Source of the DNA: Anaerolineae bacterium | Lineage (GTDB): Bacteria > Chloroflexota > Anaerolineae > 4572-78 > J111 | Direction: 5' to 3' | Length of the DNA stretch: 43,456 bases | Assembly: GCA_023382535.1 (NCBI GenBank) | Contig: JAHDWA010000073.1 | Coordinates: 1-43,456, forward strand | In this document: positions 24,959-33,374 of the stretch, piece by piece | Layout: every line of letters starts with the position of its first letter | Position numbering within the stretch: the first letter of the stretch is position 1 | Translations under genes and position numbers: made by a program | The notes under the pieces: generated by a model | Databases searched by the model: none | What the model saw: only the letters and a program-made list of their open reading frames with translations | Told to the model about the DNA's origin: nothing

Positions 24959-24987
24959 ATTTTAGCTGTTTTTGAGGAGTAAAAAGA

Positions 24988-25014
24988 AAATCTCCGAGTC
25001 ATCGGAGATTTTTT
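24988..25014 (+). terminator. Rho-independent terminator after uppS
   Basis: AAATCTCCGA (24988-24997), loop GTCA, TCGGAGATTT (25002-25011) and further T residues end the pyrH-frr-uppS unit. Confidence 0.9.
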
Positions 25015-25104
25015 AATTTGGCTAATTGACAATTCTGCAATACTGTTTACTTTTATATCATTGGGATTCAGGTAGATGCAAATCTGCCTGATGCTGGTAT
25101 AAAC

Positions 25105-26622
25105 ATGATCGAAGCCATTCCACAGGCGATTAAACCTCACGATAAATATCAAATCGAGTTCAAGCTGGATTATGAGTTGCTGCCCGGGCAACAAACTCAT
25201 TATCAGGTTTTTACTTATATCTTTGTGCCGCAAAGCCTGGGCATCACGCCAAGCACCTATGCCAAAGCCGAGTTTTACCGGGATATTCAGAATTATATCC
25301 GCTTGAAAACGCCCGCTTTGATTCTGCGTGAGTTTACCAAAGAGGGCGCTGGCTCGCCGCTTCTAGCCATTGAAAAGATCGTGGCGGCTGAAAATTGGAC
25401 CGGCCAGTCAGAGTATCGGGAACGGTTGATCAATAACTTTAAATTCTTAAGCGCCACGCTCAAAAGCGCCATTCGAGAGCATTTTAACCTCATTCAAAAG
25501 CGTATCGCCGAGGCCCCGCCACATAGCAAAGTCAGTTTGCTGATCCATAACCTGGTGGAAGAATTCCTGGTCGAAACCAAAAATATCGCGGATAAGTACC
25601 GCTCTTTTTACGCCGCCTTTAATCTGCCCAATATAGACAGCCAGCTTTTCACCGCTTATAAATTGACCGACGAGTCACTCAGTCTCTTAATTGAGGAGAG
25701 TGCGGTGGAGATGTTCCAGATTGTGGAAGCTTATCTGAAAAAAGGAGATAAGATTGATTTCAAGCAAAAATTGAGCGAGCTGGTTGAGTGGGAAACCCGG
25801 CATCGCCGCACCCGTGGTTACCGCTCTGTTTTAAAAGAGGGCGATGATAACGAGGAGTACACGTTTAGGGTCTCGGTGCTAAAAAAGTATGCCTCCAGTG
25901 TACTCTATTTATCAACGGCTGTTCAGCGCGAAGGCGTGGAACTGGAACACTTTCTATTCTCTATTGCCGCTGGCCTGTCCATGATCTTTGCCACGGTGGT
26001 CGCCTTTTATTTTCAGAACCGGTACGGCCAATTGACCTTTCCCTTTTTCATCGCTTTGGTAGTGGGTTATATGTTCAAGGACCGAATTAAGGAATTGGGC
26101 AAGCAACTTTTTGCCCACTATCTGCAAAATACCCTTTACGATCGCCGGACCATTATTCGTACCCAGGACGGCCAGCATAAATTGGGGATTTTACGTGAAA
26201 AAGTCTCCTTTGTGGCTGAAAAAAATCTTCCTGCCCCTATTCTCGCCGCCAGAAACCGCGACCCATTTACCGAATTGGACAATGACGGGCAGGGCGAATA
26301 TGTCATTTGTTATGCTAAGGATATCGTTCTCTTTGCCGATGCTTTTAAAGAGGCTTACCTCGACGTGCCGGAGATCACCGGCATTAACGATATTATCCGC
26401 TACGACATCCGCGCTTACCTGCGCAAAATGGCCGAGCCGGTGCAGCCGAGAAATTATTTAGAAGCCGGACAGCTCAAAACTGTATCGTGCCATAAGGTCT
26501 ACCATTTGAATTTTGTCTCGCGCTACCGTTCTATCAAGCCCCACGGCAGTGAACTAGAGCGGCGCCTCCGTCTGGTGCTCGACCGAAGGGGCATTAAACG
26601 GGTAGAGCATGTGCCGATATAA
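25105..26622 (+). CDS. Unknown membrane-anchored protein, 505 residues
   Basis: I do not recognise a family. The N-terminal 280 residues are soluble and helix-rich. Two hydrophobic segments lie close together (LFSIAAGLSMIFATVVAFYF and LTFPFFIALVVGYMF, residues about 275-315), and about 190 mostly soluble residues follow, including a conserved-looking PHGSELERRLRLVLDRRGIKRVEH end. The two ends would be on the same side of the membrane. No enzymatic motif or signal peptide is visible. No Shine-Dalgarno is clear before the ATG at 25105. A near-perfect palindrome (25069-25090) and TG-G-TATAAA (25095-25103) lie just upstream and may be control elements. It ends 20 bases before the aminotransferase, on the same strand. 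Confidence 0.8.
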   Translation: MIEAIPQAIKPHDKYQIEFKLDYELLPGQQTHYQVFTYIFVPQSLGITPSTYAKAEFYRDIQNYIRLKTPALILREFTKEGAGSPLLAIEKIVAAENWTGQSEYRERLINNFKFLSATLKSAIREHFNLIQKRIAEAPPHSKVSLLIHNLVEEFLVETKNIADKYRSFYAAFNLPNIDSQLFTAYKLTDESLSLLIEESAVEMFQIVEAYLKKGDKIDFKQKLSELVEWETRHRRTRGYRSVLKEGDDNEEYTFRVSVLKKYASSVLYLSTAVQREGVELEHFLFSIAAGLSMIFATVVAFYFQNRYGQLTFPFFIALVVGYMFKDRIKELGKQLFAHYLQNTLYDRRTIIRTQDGQHKLGILREKVSFVAEKNLPAPILAARNRDPFTELDNDGQGEYVICYAKDIVLFADAFKEAYLDVPEITGINDIIRYDIRAYLRKMAEPVQPRNYLEAGQLKTVSCHKVYHLNFVSRYRSIKPHGSELERRLRLVLDRRGIKRVEHVPI

Positions 26623-26642
26623 TCTCTATAAGGCAGTTCCAA

Positions 26643-27770
26643 ATGTCAATCCGTGATCGGTTTCCAATTTTACAGAAGAAAGTCTATCTCAATAGCTGTT
26701 CGCAGGGAGCGCTGTCCCTTGACGTCAAGCAGGCTTACGAAACTTACCTGGACGATTGGGACGAGAAAGGCTCGCCCTGGGAAGTGTGGATGGAGCGCGG
26801 GGAAGCCGCGCGGCAAGCCTTTGCCGGACTGATCCATGCCGGGCCGGACGAAGTTGCCGTCTGTACCTCGGTTTCGGCCGGAGTCAGCGCCCTGGCCAGC
26901 GCCCTCGATTTTAGCGGGGAGCGCAACAAGGTCGTCGTCAGCGATTTCGAGTTCCCCACCATCGGCCAGATCTGGCATGCCCAGGAGCGGCGGGGAGCCA
27001 GGGTCGTCCATGTGCCCGCAGCCGGCAATATCATCCCCACTGAACGGTTTGCCGAAGCGATTGATGAGCGGACGAAAATTGTTTCGATTACTCACATCTG
27101 TTATCGCAACGGCTCGCGGCTGGACGTGCCGGCTATCGTCGAGCTGGCCCACCGTCAGGGAGCGTTGGTATTGCTCGATAGTTACCAGGCTTTGGGCACG
27201 TTCCCCATTGACGTCAAGGCCTTGCAGGTGGATTTTTTGACCGGCGGAACGCTGAAATACCTGCTGGCTTCCGCCGGGCTGGCCTATCTGTACGTCCGCA
27301 AAGACCTCATCCCCACCTTGCAGCCGACGACATTAGGCTGGTTCTCACAGGACAATATCTTTGCCATGGACATCTACGCCAACACTCCTTCGCCCACCGC
27401 CCGCCGCTTCGAGGCCGGCTCGCCGCCAGTGCCGAACATCTACGCCGGGCTGGCCGGCATCAACCTGATCCAATCCATTGGCCTGAACAAGATCGAGGCC
27501 CACCTGCATGAACTTACCGGGGCCATTAAAGAGGGCGCGCTGCGGCGAGGCTTCACCCTGGTCACGCCGCCCGACCCGGCTCAGCACGGCGCGCTGATTA
27601 CTCTGCGCTCGCACGATGTTACTCAACTGGTCAGGCGGCTGGAAGAGGGCGGCATTATTACCTCCAGCCGGGACAACAACCTGCGCATCTCGCCCCACAT
27701 TTATAATAACATGGCCGATGTAAGCCGGCTGATGGACTGCCTGACCGAACACAAAGAATTGCTGGTGTGA
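26643..27770 (+). CDS. Class V aminotransferase-fold PLP enzyme
   Basis: A 375-residue fold-type I PLP enzyme of the class V group (cysteine desulfurase / isopenicillin N epimerase-like). The N-terminal YLNSCSQGALS forms the usual substrate loop. The PLP-ring Asp is in LVLLDSYQALG, and the Schiff-base Lys205 is in TGGTLKYLLASAG. No Cys lies in the position of the cysteine desulfurase catalytic loop, so sulfur mobilisation is unlikely. The substrate is unknown. GGCAG lies before the ATG. It may be co-transcribed with the unknown membrane gene upstream. Confidence 0.88.
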   Translation: MSIRDRFPILQKKVYLNSCSQGALSLDVKQAYETYLDDWDEKGSPWEVWMERGEAARQAFAGLIHAGPDEVAVCTSVSAGVSALASALDFSGERNKVVVSDFEFPTIGQIWHAQERRGARVVHVPAAGNIIPTERFAEAIDERTKIVSITHICYRNGSRLDVPAIVELAHRQGALVLLDSYQALGTFPIDVKALQVDFLTGGTLKYLLASAGLAYLYVRKDLIPTLQPTTLGWFSQDNIFAMDIYANTPSPTARRFEAGSPPVPNIYAGLAGINLIQSIGLNKIEAHLHELTGAIKEGALRRGFTLVTPPDPAQHGALITLRSHDVTQLVRRLEEGGIITSSRDNNLRISPHIYNNMADVSRLMDCLTEHKELLV

Positions 27771-27934
27771 AGCCAGGGGTAAGCAACTCTACCCTCGTTT
27801 GTACGTATAGAAATAGAGACACCGGCTTCTACAGATTTTTCGAGCAGCTCAAGTGGTAAAAGAACCTCACCTTGAAACCCGGAAACCGGGTGTCTGAAAA
27901 GATATCGTGACACGGAAAGGATAAGGAGTAACTT

Positions 27935-28141
27935 ATGAAGAATCCAGGTACGGCCGCAGTCTTGAGTTTTATCCTGCCGGGTTTGGGCCAGCTTTACAAC
28001 GGCCAAATCTGGTGGGCGATTTTCTGGTTAATCATCACTCCCGGCTTTTGGCTGGGAACCGGCGGGTTGTTAGGCTGGGTTTGCCACTTGATTTCGGCGT
28101 TTCAGGCGTACTCGCATGCCAAGAGCCAGCCGAGGTTTTGA
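27935..28141 (+). CDS. Small TM2-like membrane protein
   Basis: A 68-residue protein with two hydrophobic segments. It begins KNPGTAAVLSFILPGLGQLYNGQ, an N-terminal stretch with the PGLGQ-YNG signature of TM2-type small membrane proteins, followed by WWAIFWLIITPGFWLGTGG. AAGGAG stands seven bases before the ATG. Function in bacteria is unknown. The 164 bases upstream contain an ACCCGG-AAA-CCGGGT hairpin. Confidence 0.75.
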   Translation: MKNPGTAAVLSFILPGLGQLYNGQIWWAIFWLIITPGFWLGTGGLLGWVCHLISAFQAYSHAKSQPRF

Positions 28142-28180
28142 GTCACTCTTTCTTAAGTTTTATGATCATAGGGAGGAGAA

Positions 28181-28873
28181 ATGTCTCAACGAAGCGGTAA
28201 AATGATTTCCTTTGAAATGCAGGGGCAAAGCAATAGGGCTTACCTGGCGCTGCCCGGCGATGCTGGCTCCTGGCCGGGGGTCGTCGTCATCCAGGAATGG
28301 TGGGGCCTGGACGATCATATCAAAAGCATCGCCGACCGCTTTGCGGTGGAAGGCTTTGCCGCCATCGCTCCTGATTTGTACAACGGCCGGGTAGTGACCG
28401 AGCCTGACGAGGCCCGCAAATTGCGTATGGCCTTGGTTTGGGATGAGGCGCTGGCAGTCATCCAGGGGGCGGTCAATTATTTGATCGGGCAAAGCCAGGT
28501 CTCGCCCAAAAAAGTCGGCGTGATCGGCTTTTGCATGGGCGGCGGTTTGACCTGGCATGCCGCCGCCAAACTGGCCCACGTCGGCGCAGCGGCTCCCTTC
28601 TACGGCGGCGGCCCGGAAATGACCGATGAGGAAGTAGGCCGGATCAGCGCGCCGATGCTGGCAATTTTTGGCGAACTGGACCAGGGCGTGTCACCCCAAG
28701 TGGCCAACCAGCGGGCGGCCCAGATGGACAGGGCCGGCGTTAAACACGAAACGGTCATCTATCCTAACGCCCACCATGCTTTCTTCAACGACACTCGCGC
28801 TGCCTACAACCCGGAAGCTGCTGCCGATGCCTGGCAGAGGACCCTGAATTTTTTCAGGGGGGCGCTGGTGTAG
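28181..28873 (+). CDS. Dienelactone hydrolase family protein
   Basis: A 230-residue alpha/beta hydrolase. The nucleophile is Cys118 in GFCMGGG, the acid is the Asp in FGELDQGV, and the His is in YPNAHHAFFND, the Cys-Asp-His triad of dienelactone hydrolases. The start VIQEWWGLDDHI is also typical. GGAGGAG precedes the ATG. No other catechol-degradation gene is nearby, so hydrolysis of some other ester or lactone is as likely. A small membrane gene follows ten bases later. Confidence 0.9.
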   Translation: MSQRSGKMISFEMQGQSNRAYLALPGDAGSWPGVVVIQEWWGLDDHIKSIADRFAVEGFAAIAPDLYNGRVVTEPDEARKLRMALVWDEALAVIQGAVNYLIGQSQVSPKKVGVIGFCMGGGLTWHAAAKLAHVGAAAPFYGGGPEMTDEEVGRISAPMLAIFGELDQGVSPQVANQRAAQMDRAGVKHETVIYPNAHHAFFNDTRAAYNPEAAADAWQRTLNFFRGALV

Positions 28874-28883
28874 CCCAAAATAG

Positions 28884-29216
28884 ATGGTCCTTCGAATTAT
28901 TCCCCTGATTGTATCTGCGTTCTTGTTGGGCGCTCACTTCCTGCGCCAGGGCAATCTGTGGCTGGTCGGACTTTGTTTCTTGGCGCCGGGTCTGTTGTGG
29001 GTCAAAAAGCGCTGGAGCCTGATTGCCCTGCAGTTCCTGGCCTACCTGGGAGCGCTGATCTGGGCGAGTACAGCCATCACCATCGTTCAGCAGCGCCTGG
29101 CCCTGGGTGAGCCGTGGGTCAGAGTGGCGATCATCCTGGGCGCAGTCATTTTGCTTGCGGTGCTGGCTGCGCTGCTGTTGAATACCTCTGCGGTGAAAGA
29201 AAGATATTTGCCGTGA
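28884..29216 (+). CDS. Small four-helix membrane protein, unknown
   Basis: A 110-residue protein with about four hydrophobic segments and little else (LLGAHFLRQGNLWLVGLCFL near the start). I do not recognise it. It starts ten bases after the dienelactone hydrolase stop and is probably co-transcribed, although only a weak ribosome site precedes the ATG. The basic turn KKRW between segments 2 and 3 suggests a cytoplasmic loop. Confidence 0.65.
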   Translation: MVLRIIPLIVSAFLLGAHFLRQGNLWLVGLCFLAPGLLWVKKRWSLIALQFLAYLGALIWASTAITIVQQRLALGEPWVRVAIILGAVILLAVLAALLLNTSAVKERYLP

Positions 29217-29249
29217 TGTGGAGCAGATGAATTGCCCACGGTTATCATC

Positions 29250-29277
29250 TTGCTTTTCAACGGATATATGCTATACT
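29250..29277 (+). promoter_or_regulatory. Promoter of the peptide ABC importer operon
   Basis: TTGCTT (29250-29255), a 16-base spacer and TATACT (29272-29277) with the extended TG-C. The start would be near 29284, followed by a leader of about 135 bases. Confidence 0.75.
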
Positions 29278-29281
29278 CGTG

Positions 29282-29298
29282 ACCGAACAAGGTTCGGT
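29282..29298 (+). promoter_or_regulatory. Hairpin/operator at the predicted transcription start
   Basis: ACCGAAC-AAG-GTTCGGT is a perfect seven-pair inverted repeat covering the predicted start site. It may be a repressor operator or a 5' stabilising stem. Confidence 0.4.
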
Positions 29299-29419
29299 TA
29301 CAGGGAACACAAGCCTCGCGCCCGCTGTTTTTTAGTACGTCCACTTATTAAAATTTCAAATCTGCTTAATCATTGTGCTCATAATTTTTATTCATTCAGC
29401 TAAAAAGAGGAGAGTTGCG

Positions 29420-31144
29420 ATGAAGAAGAGTGTCATTTTCAGCCTGCTGGTCATACTGGTCCTGGTTTTGGCCGCTTGTAGTAGTGCTCCTGCGCCAACC
29501 ACCGCGCCGCCGGCCGAAGGCGCCGGCGGTTCTGAAGCCGCTCCGGCGGAGTCTGCCGCTACCGCTGCTCCGGCTGCGGCCACCGAGGCGCCTGCTGCCG
29601 AAGGGGCCGGGGCCATGACGCCCCAGAAAGGTGGTTCGATCACGGTCGTCTACAAAGATGACCTGGCCACGCTGGACCCGGCTATTGGCTACGACTGGAC
29701 CAACTGGCCAACGATCAAACTGGTCTTCGACGGGCTGCTCGATTATGATGACAGCACCAACCTGCTACCCCGTATCGCCGAGAGCATGCCGGAGGTGAAC
29801 GCCGATGGCACCGTCTATACTTTCAAGGTGAGGCCGGGTGTCAAGTTCTCTAATGGCCGCGAAGTAACGGCGGATGATATAGTTTACACCATCACTCGTG
29901 TCCTTGACCCGAAGACAGGCAGTCCCGGCGCAGGCTTTTACGTTGGCATTAAGGGCGCGCAGGAATTTATTGACGGCAAGGCTACTTCGGTGGAAGGTAT
30001 CAAGGCGGTAGATCCATCTACAGTCGAGTTTACCCTCAACCAGCCGGATGTGACTTTCCTCAACAAAATGGCGCTCAATTTTGCCTTTATCGTCCCCCAG
30101 GAAGAAGTCGAAAAAGCGGGTGAAAATTTTGGCCATGCTCCGGTTGGCACCGGCCCGTTCAAACTCACGGAGTGGCAGCCGGGCCAATACCTGGTTTTTG
30201 AACGCAACCCTGATTATTTCTACGAAGGACTGCCCTATCTGGATGGGATCAGAATCGAGGTCGGAGTTGAACCGGACGTAGCTTTGTTGCGCTTGGAAAA
30301 GGATGAGATTCAGATGATGGGCGATCCACCGCCCGGCGCAGATTGGACACGCATCACCAGCGACCCGGCCTGGGCCAATCGGGTTGAGAAGTCGCCGCAG
30401 GTCAACACCACTTACATTGCCATTAATACCACTATGCCGCCGTTTGATAATTTGAAAGTGCGGCAGGCGCTCAACCACGCGATTGACAAGCAGCGGATCG
30501 TGCAGCTCCTTAACGGCCGGGCTACCGTCGCCAACCAAATTCTCCCGCCGCTGATGCCCGGCTACGATCCTGATTACACCGGCTACGAATATGACCCGGA
30601 AAAAGCCAAAGCGCTGCTGGCCGAGGCCGGTTTCCCTGATGGCTTTGAGACCAGCATTGAATGTATCTCGGTTGAACCGCAGCCCAAATTGTGTGAGTCT
30701 TTTCAGCAGGACCTGGACAAAGTTGGCATTAAGCTCACCATCAATACTTTGGCTGCGCCCAACGTGATTGAAGATGCCGGAAATGGCAAGACGCCACTGG
30801 TCTGGTCGGGCGGCCTGGCCTGGACGCAGGATTACCCCGACCCCGACGACTTTTACGCGCCTATCCTCGGCTGCGACTCAAATATACCCGGCGGCTGGAA
30901 CTGGTCGCGCTACTGCAATGAGGAGCTTCACCAAAAGAGCCTGGAACTGCTGGCCATGACCGACCGCGCCGCTCGCCTCGAAGCCTACAAGCCGTTCTTC
31001 AAGACGCTTATGGATGACGCGGTCTGGGTGCCGGTCATCAACGGCGAGTACGACGTAGCCCACTCTGAAAAGCTCCACGGCCAGCCGACGCTGACTCACC
31101 CGGAACACCTCTTCCGTTATGAAACAATGTGGCTGTCCCAGTAA
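29420..31144 (+). CDS. Peptide/solute-binding lipoprotein of a family 5 ABC importer
   Basis: A 574-residue extracytoplasmic substrate-binding protein. The ATG at 29420 is chosen because GAGGAGAG precedes it and the protein then starts MKKSVIFSLL, a lipoprotein signal peptide ending in the lipobox LAAC. A long Ala/Pro/Glu linker of about 55 residues separates the lipid anchor from the domain. The domain is of the SBP_bac_5 (oligopeptide/dipeptide) type, with MTPQKGGSITVVYKDD, ATLDPAIGYDW and GTGPFKLTEWQPGQY. It should deliver peptides or similar solutes to the permeases encoded next. The upstream in-frame ATG at 29375 has no ribosome site. Confidence 0.93.
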   Translation: MKKSVIFSLLVILVLVLAACSSAPAPTTAPPAEGAGGSEAAPAESAATAAPAAATEAPAAEGAGAMTPQKGGSITVVYKDDLATLDPAIGYDWTNWPTIKLVFDGLLDYDDSTNLLPRIAESMPEVNADGTVYTFKVRPGVKFSNGREVTADDIVYTITRVLDPKTGSPGAGFYVGIKGAQEFIDGKATSVEGIKAVDPSTVEFTLNQPDVTFLNKMALNFAFIVPQEEVEKAGENFGHAPVGTGPFKLTEWQPGQYLVFERNPDYFYEGLPYLDGIRIEVGVEPDVALLRLEKDEIQMMGDPPPGADWTRITSDPAWANRVEKSPQVNTTYIAINTTMPPFDNLKVRQALNHAIDKQRIVQLLNGRATVANQILPPLMPGYDPDYTGYEYDPEKAKALLAEAGFPDGFETSIECISVEPQPKLCESFQQDLDKVGIKLTINTLAAPNVIEDAGNGKTPLVWSGGLAWTQDYPDPDDFYAPILGCDSNIPGGWNWSRYCNEELHQKSLELLAMTDRAARLEAYKPFFKTLMDDAVWVPVINGEYDVAHSEKLHGQPTLTHPEHLFRYETMWLSQ

Positions 31145-31151
31145 AGATCCA

Positions 31152-31184
31152 AGACCCTAAAGGTCTTCAAGACCTTTAGGGTCT
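31152..31184. terminator. Perfect hairpin between binding protein and permease genes
   Basis: AGACCCTAAAGGTC (31152-31165), loop TTCAA, GACCTTTAGGGTCT (31171-31184), then GAATTTTCTT. This 14-pair stem may stabilise the upstream mRNA or partly terminate, making more binding protein than permease. It also looks like a dispersed palindromic repeat. Confidence 0.6.
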
Positions 31185-31224
31185 GAATTTTCTTCCAGTT
31201 TCGTTAGTTTCGGTTGAGGCCACT

Positions 31225-32199
31225 GTGGCTATCATCAAACTCGACACCCAACGGCAGAAAAAATCAGGCTCGTCTAACCAACCGGCTTCTGAACGTTCCT
31301 GGTTTGCCGCTCCCAGCGAAGCCGGTTATTTCACCCTGGCCTGGAGGCAGTTGCGGCGCGACCGGGCGGCTATGTTCGGCCTGGCCTTAATCGTGCTCAT
31401 CTCCCTGGCTGCTATTTTTGCGCCCCTTCTCGCCCCCCATGACCCGACGGAACAGTTCCGTGATGGCTTGACCCCCGATGGACAGCCCATCCCCAGCACC
31501 CTCTTGACGGAAGGAAGTTGGCGTTTCCCCTTTGGCACCGACGCCAATGGCCGTGATTTGTTCAGCCGGATTCTCTACGGGGCGCGGGTCAGTTTGCTGG
31601 TGGGGGTGCTGGCCAACGCCCTGGCCGTGGCCCTGGGGACGCTTATCGGCTCGATTGCCGGCTACTTCGGCAACCCCCTGGAAACACTACTCATGCGTTT
31701 CACCGACATCATGATGGCCTTCCCCACCCTGCTGCTGGCCATGACCCTGGTGGCGATCCTCAAACCCAGCATGTGGATCATTATCATTGTCATTGGCCTG
31801 GTTTACTGGACCTGGATTGCCCGCGTGGCCTACGGGCAGGTGCTGTCGCTGCGCCAGCGGGATTTTGTGGTGGCAGCCAGGGCCATTGGGGCGAAACGCC
31901 GCTACACGCTGCTGCGGCATATTTTGCCTCAACTGGGGCCGACCATCATCGTTTGGGGGACCCTCGGCATCGCTACCAATGTGATGCTCGAGGCCAGTCT
32001 GAGCTACCTGGGTATCGGCGTGCAGCCGCCTACGCCGAGTTGGGGCGGTATGATCCAGCAGGCCCAATCCTTCTACCGCACTGCACCCTGGATGGTCATC
32101 TTCCCCGGCCTGGCCATTATGGTGACGGTCTTTGCTTTCAACCTGCTGGGTGACGGGCTGCGTGATGTGCTCGACCCCAGCCAGCGGGGGAGACTTTAA
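31225..32199 (+). CDS. ABC importer permease, DppC/OppC type
   Basis: A 324-residue inner-membrane permease. The N-terminal OppC-like segment (FTLAWRQLRRDRAAMFGLAL) is followed by the BPD_transp_1 domain. The EAA loop is seen as ARAIGAKRRYTLLRHILP, which contacts the ATPase, and GDGLRDVLDP ends the protein, as is standard for DppC. A GTG start at 31225 with GTTGAGG upstream is preferred. This permease precedes its DppB partner, the reverse of the usual B-C order. Confidence 0.93.
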   Translation: MAIIKLDTQRQKKSGSSNQPASERSWFAAPSEAGYFTLAWRQLRRDRAAMFGLALIVLISLAAIFAPLLAPHDPTEQFRDGLTPDGQPIPSTLLTEGSWRFPFGTDANGRDLFSRILYGARVSLLVGVLANALAVALGTLIGSIAGYFGNPLETLLMRFTDIMMAFPTLLLAMTLVAILKPSMWIIIIVIGLVYWTWIARVAYGQVLSLRQRDFVVAARAIGAKRRYTLLRHILPQLGPTIIVWGTLGIATNVMLEASLSYLGIGVQPPTPSWGGMIQQAQSFYRTAPWMVIFPGLAIMVTVFAFNLLGDGLRDVLDPSQRGRL

Positions 32200-32307
32200 T
32201 TGTAAATAATGAATTGTCAATCGTTAATTGTTAATGAGGGACTACTGGCTGTTCATCATTCACAATGAGTGAAGTTTGTCGCTGTTAGCGATATAAATGG
32301 TCTAATT

Positions 32308-33234
32308 ATGTGGGTTTTTATTGCGCGTCGCTTAATCCAAGCCATCCCGGTGCTGCTCGGTATCTCGGTGCTGACCTTTATCCTCATCTACTATTTGCCG
32401 GCAGACCCGGCCCGCATGTATGCCGGACCCAGCGCCACCGTCGAAACGGTAGATCGCATCCGCCACGAACTGGGCCTCGACCGTCCGCTGTGGGTGCAGT
32501 ACACGCGCTACGTCGAACGGCTGCTCCACGGGGATTTAGGGTTTTCCTATCGCAAGCAGATTGCCGTCACCGACCTCATCCTGAGCCGGATTCCTTACAC
32601 CCTGGCCCTTATCGGCGGTGGTATCCTGGTGGAATTGGTCATTGGCCTGTCAGTGGGAATTGCCTCGGCCCTGGGGCGGGGACGCTGGCCCGACCGGATT
32701 GGTATGTTTATCGCCCTGCTGGGGGTGTCAGCGCCGCCATTTTGGCTGGGACTGCTGCTCCTTTATTGGTTCGGCTTTTTGTTACCCATCTTCCCCCTGG
32801 GTGGGACGGGCAGTCTGGCCCATCTGGTCCTGCCGGCCCTCACCGCCGGTCTGGGCGGAGCGGCGTGGTATGCCCGCATGATGCGCTCGATTATGCTTGA
32901 CGTGCTCTCGAATGATTACGTGCGGACAGCGCGAGCCAAGGGCCTGGCCAATCACTGGGTAACGGTGCGGCACGTTTTGCCCAACGCCCTGAACCCGATC
33001 ATCACCATGGCCGGGATGGACATTCCCTGGTTCATCGGGGGCGTGGTGCTGGTCGAGCGGGTTTTCAATTGGCCGGGAGTGGGCCGGATGGCCGTCGAAG
33101 CCATCGAAACGGTGGATGTGCCCCTGATTTTGGGTACGGTTATTTTTACCGCCTGCATGGTGGTCTTCAGCGGGATTTTGATTGACGCGGTGCAGGGTTT
33201 GGTTGACCCGCGCATCCGGCACAGCCAGTCCTGA
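32308..33234 (+). CDS. ABC importer permease, DppB/OppB type
   Basis: A 308-residue permease with about six membrane segments. The start MWVFIARRLIQAIPVLLG at 32308 matches family N-termini. A GTG at 32269 is possible but adds 13 unlikely residues. The EAA loop shows ARAKGLANHWVTVRHVLPN, and the C-terminus VDPRIRHSQS is typical. It follows the DppC-type gene by 108 bases of AT-rich sequence with AATTGT-like inverted strings. The two ATP-binding subunits expected in a Dpp/Opp system are absent from the window, so they must be encoded elsewhere or shared. Confidence 0.93.
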   Translation: MWVFIARRLIQAIPVLLGISVLTFILIYYLPADPARMYAGPSATVETVDRIRHELGLDRPLWVQYTRYVERLLHGDLGFSYRKQIAVTDLILSRIPYTLALIGGGILVELVIGLSVGIASALGRGRWPDRIGMFIALLGVSAPPFWLGLLLLYWFGFLLPIFPLGGTGSLAHLVLPALTAGLGGAAWYARMMRSIMLDVLSNDYVRTARAKGLANHWVTVRHVLPNALNPIITMAGMDIPWFIGGVVLVERVFNWPGVGRMAVEAIETVDVPLILGTVIFTACMVVFSGILIDAVQGLVDPRIRHSQS

Positions 33235-33235
33235 T

Positions 33236-33310
33236 GACCGCTGACAGCTGAACGCTGACCGCACCCCCACCTTAACCCTCCCCCTAAGAGGGGGAGGGAA
33301 GGGAGGGGGT
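33236..33310. repeat. GC-rich palindromic intergenic repeat, copy A
   Basis: A GACCGCTGACAGCTGAACGCTGACC stretch is followed by a 29-base segment (33257-33285) that recurs at 42435-42463 with one mismatch. Its end forms a perfect hairpin: CCCTCCCCCT (33276-33285), AAG, AGGGGGAGGG (33289-33298). It fills most of the gap between the permease and amidase genes. Confidence 0.8.
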
Positions 33311-33374
33311 AAGTCGGAGGTCACGCTTACTCTGACCTATAAATTAAAATCTTATATGCAAAGGAGCTAATTCC

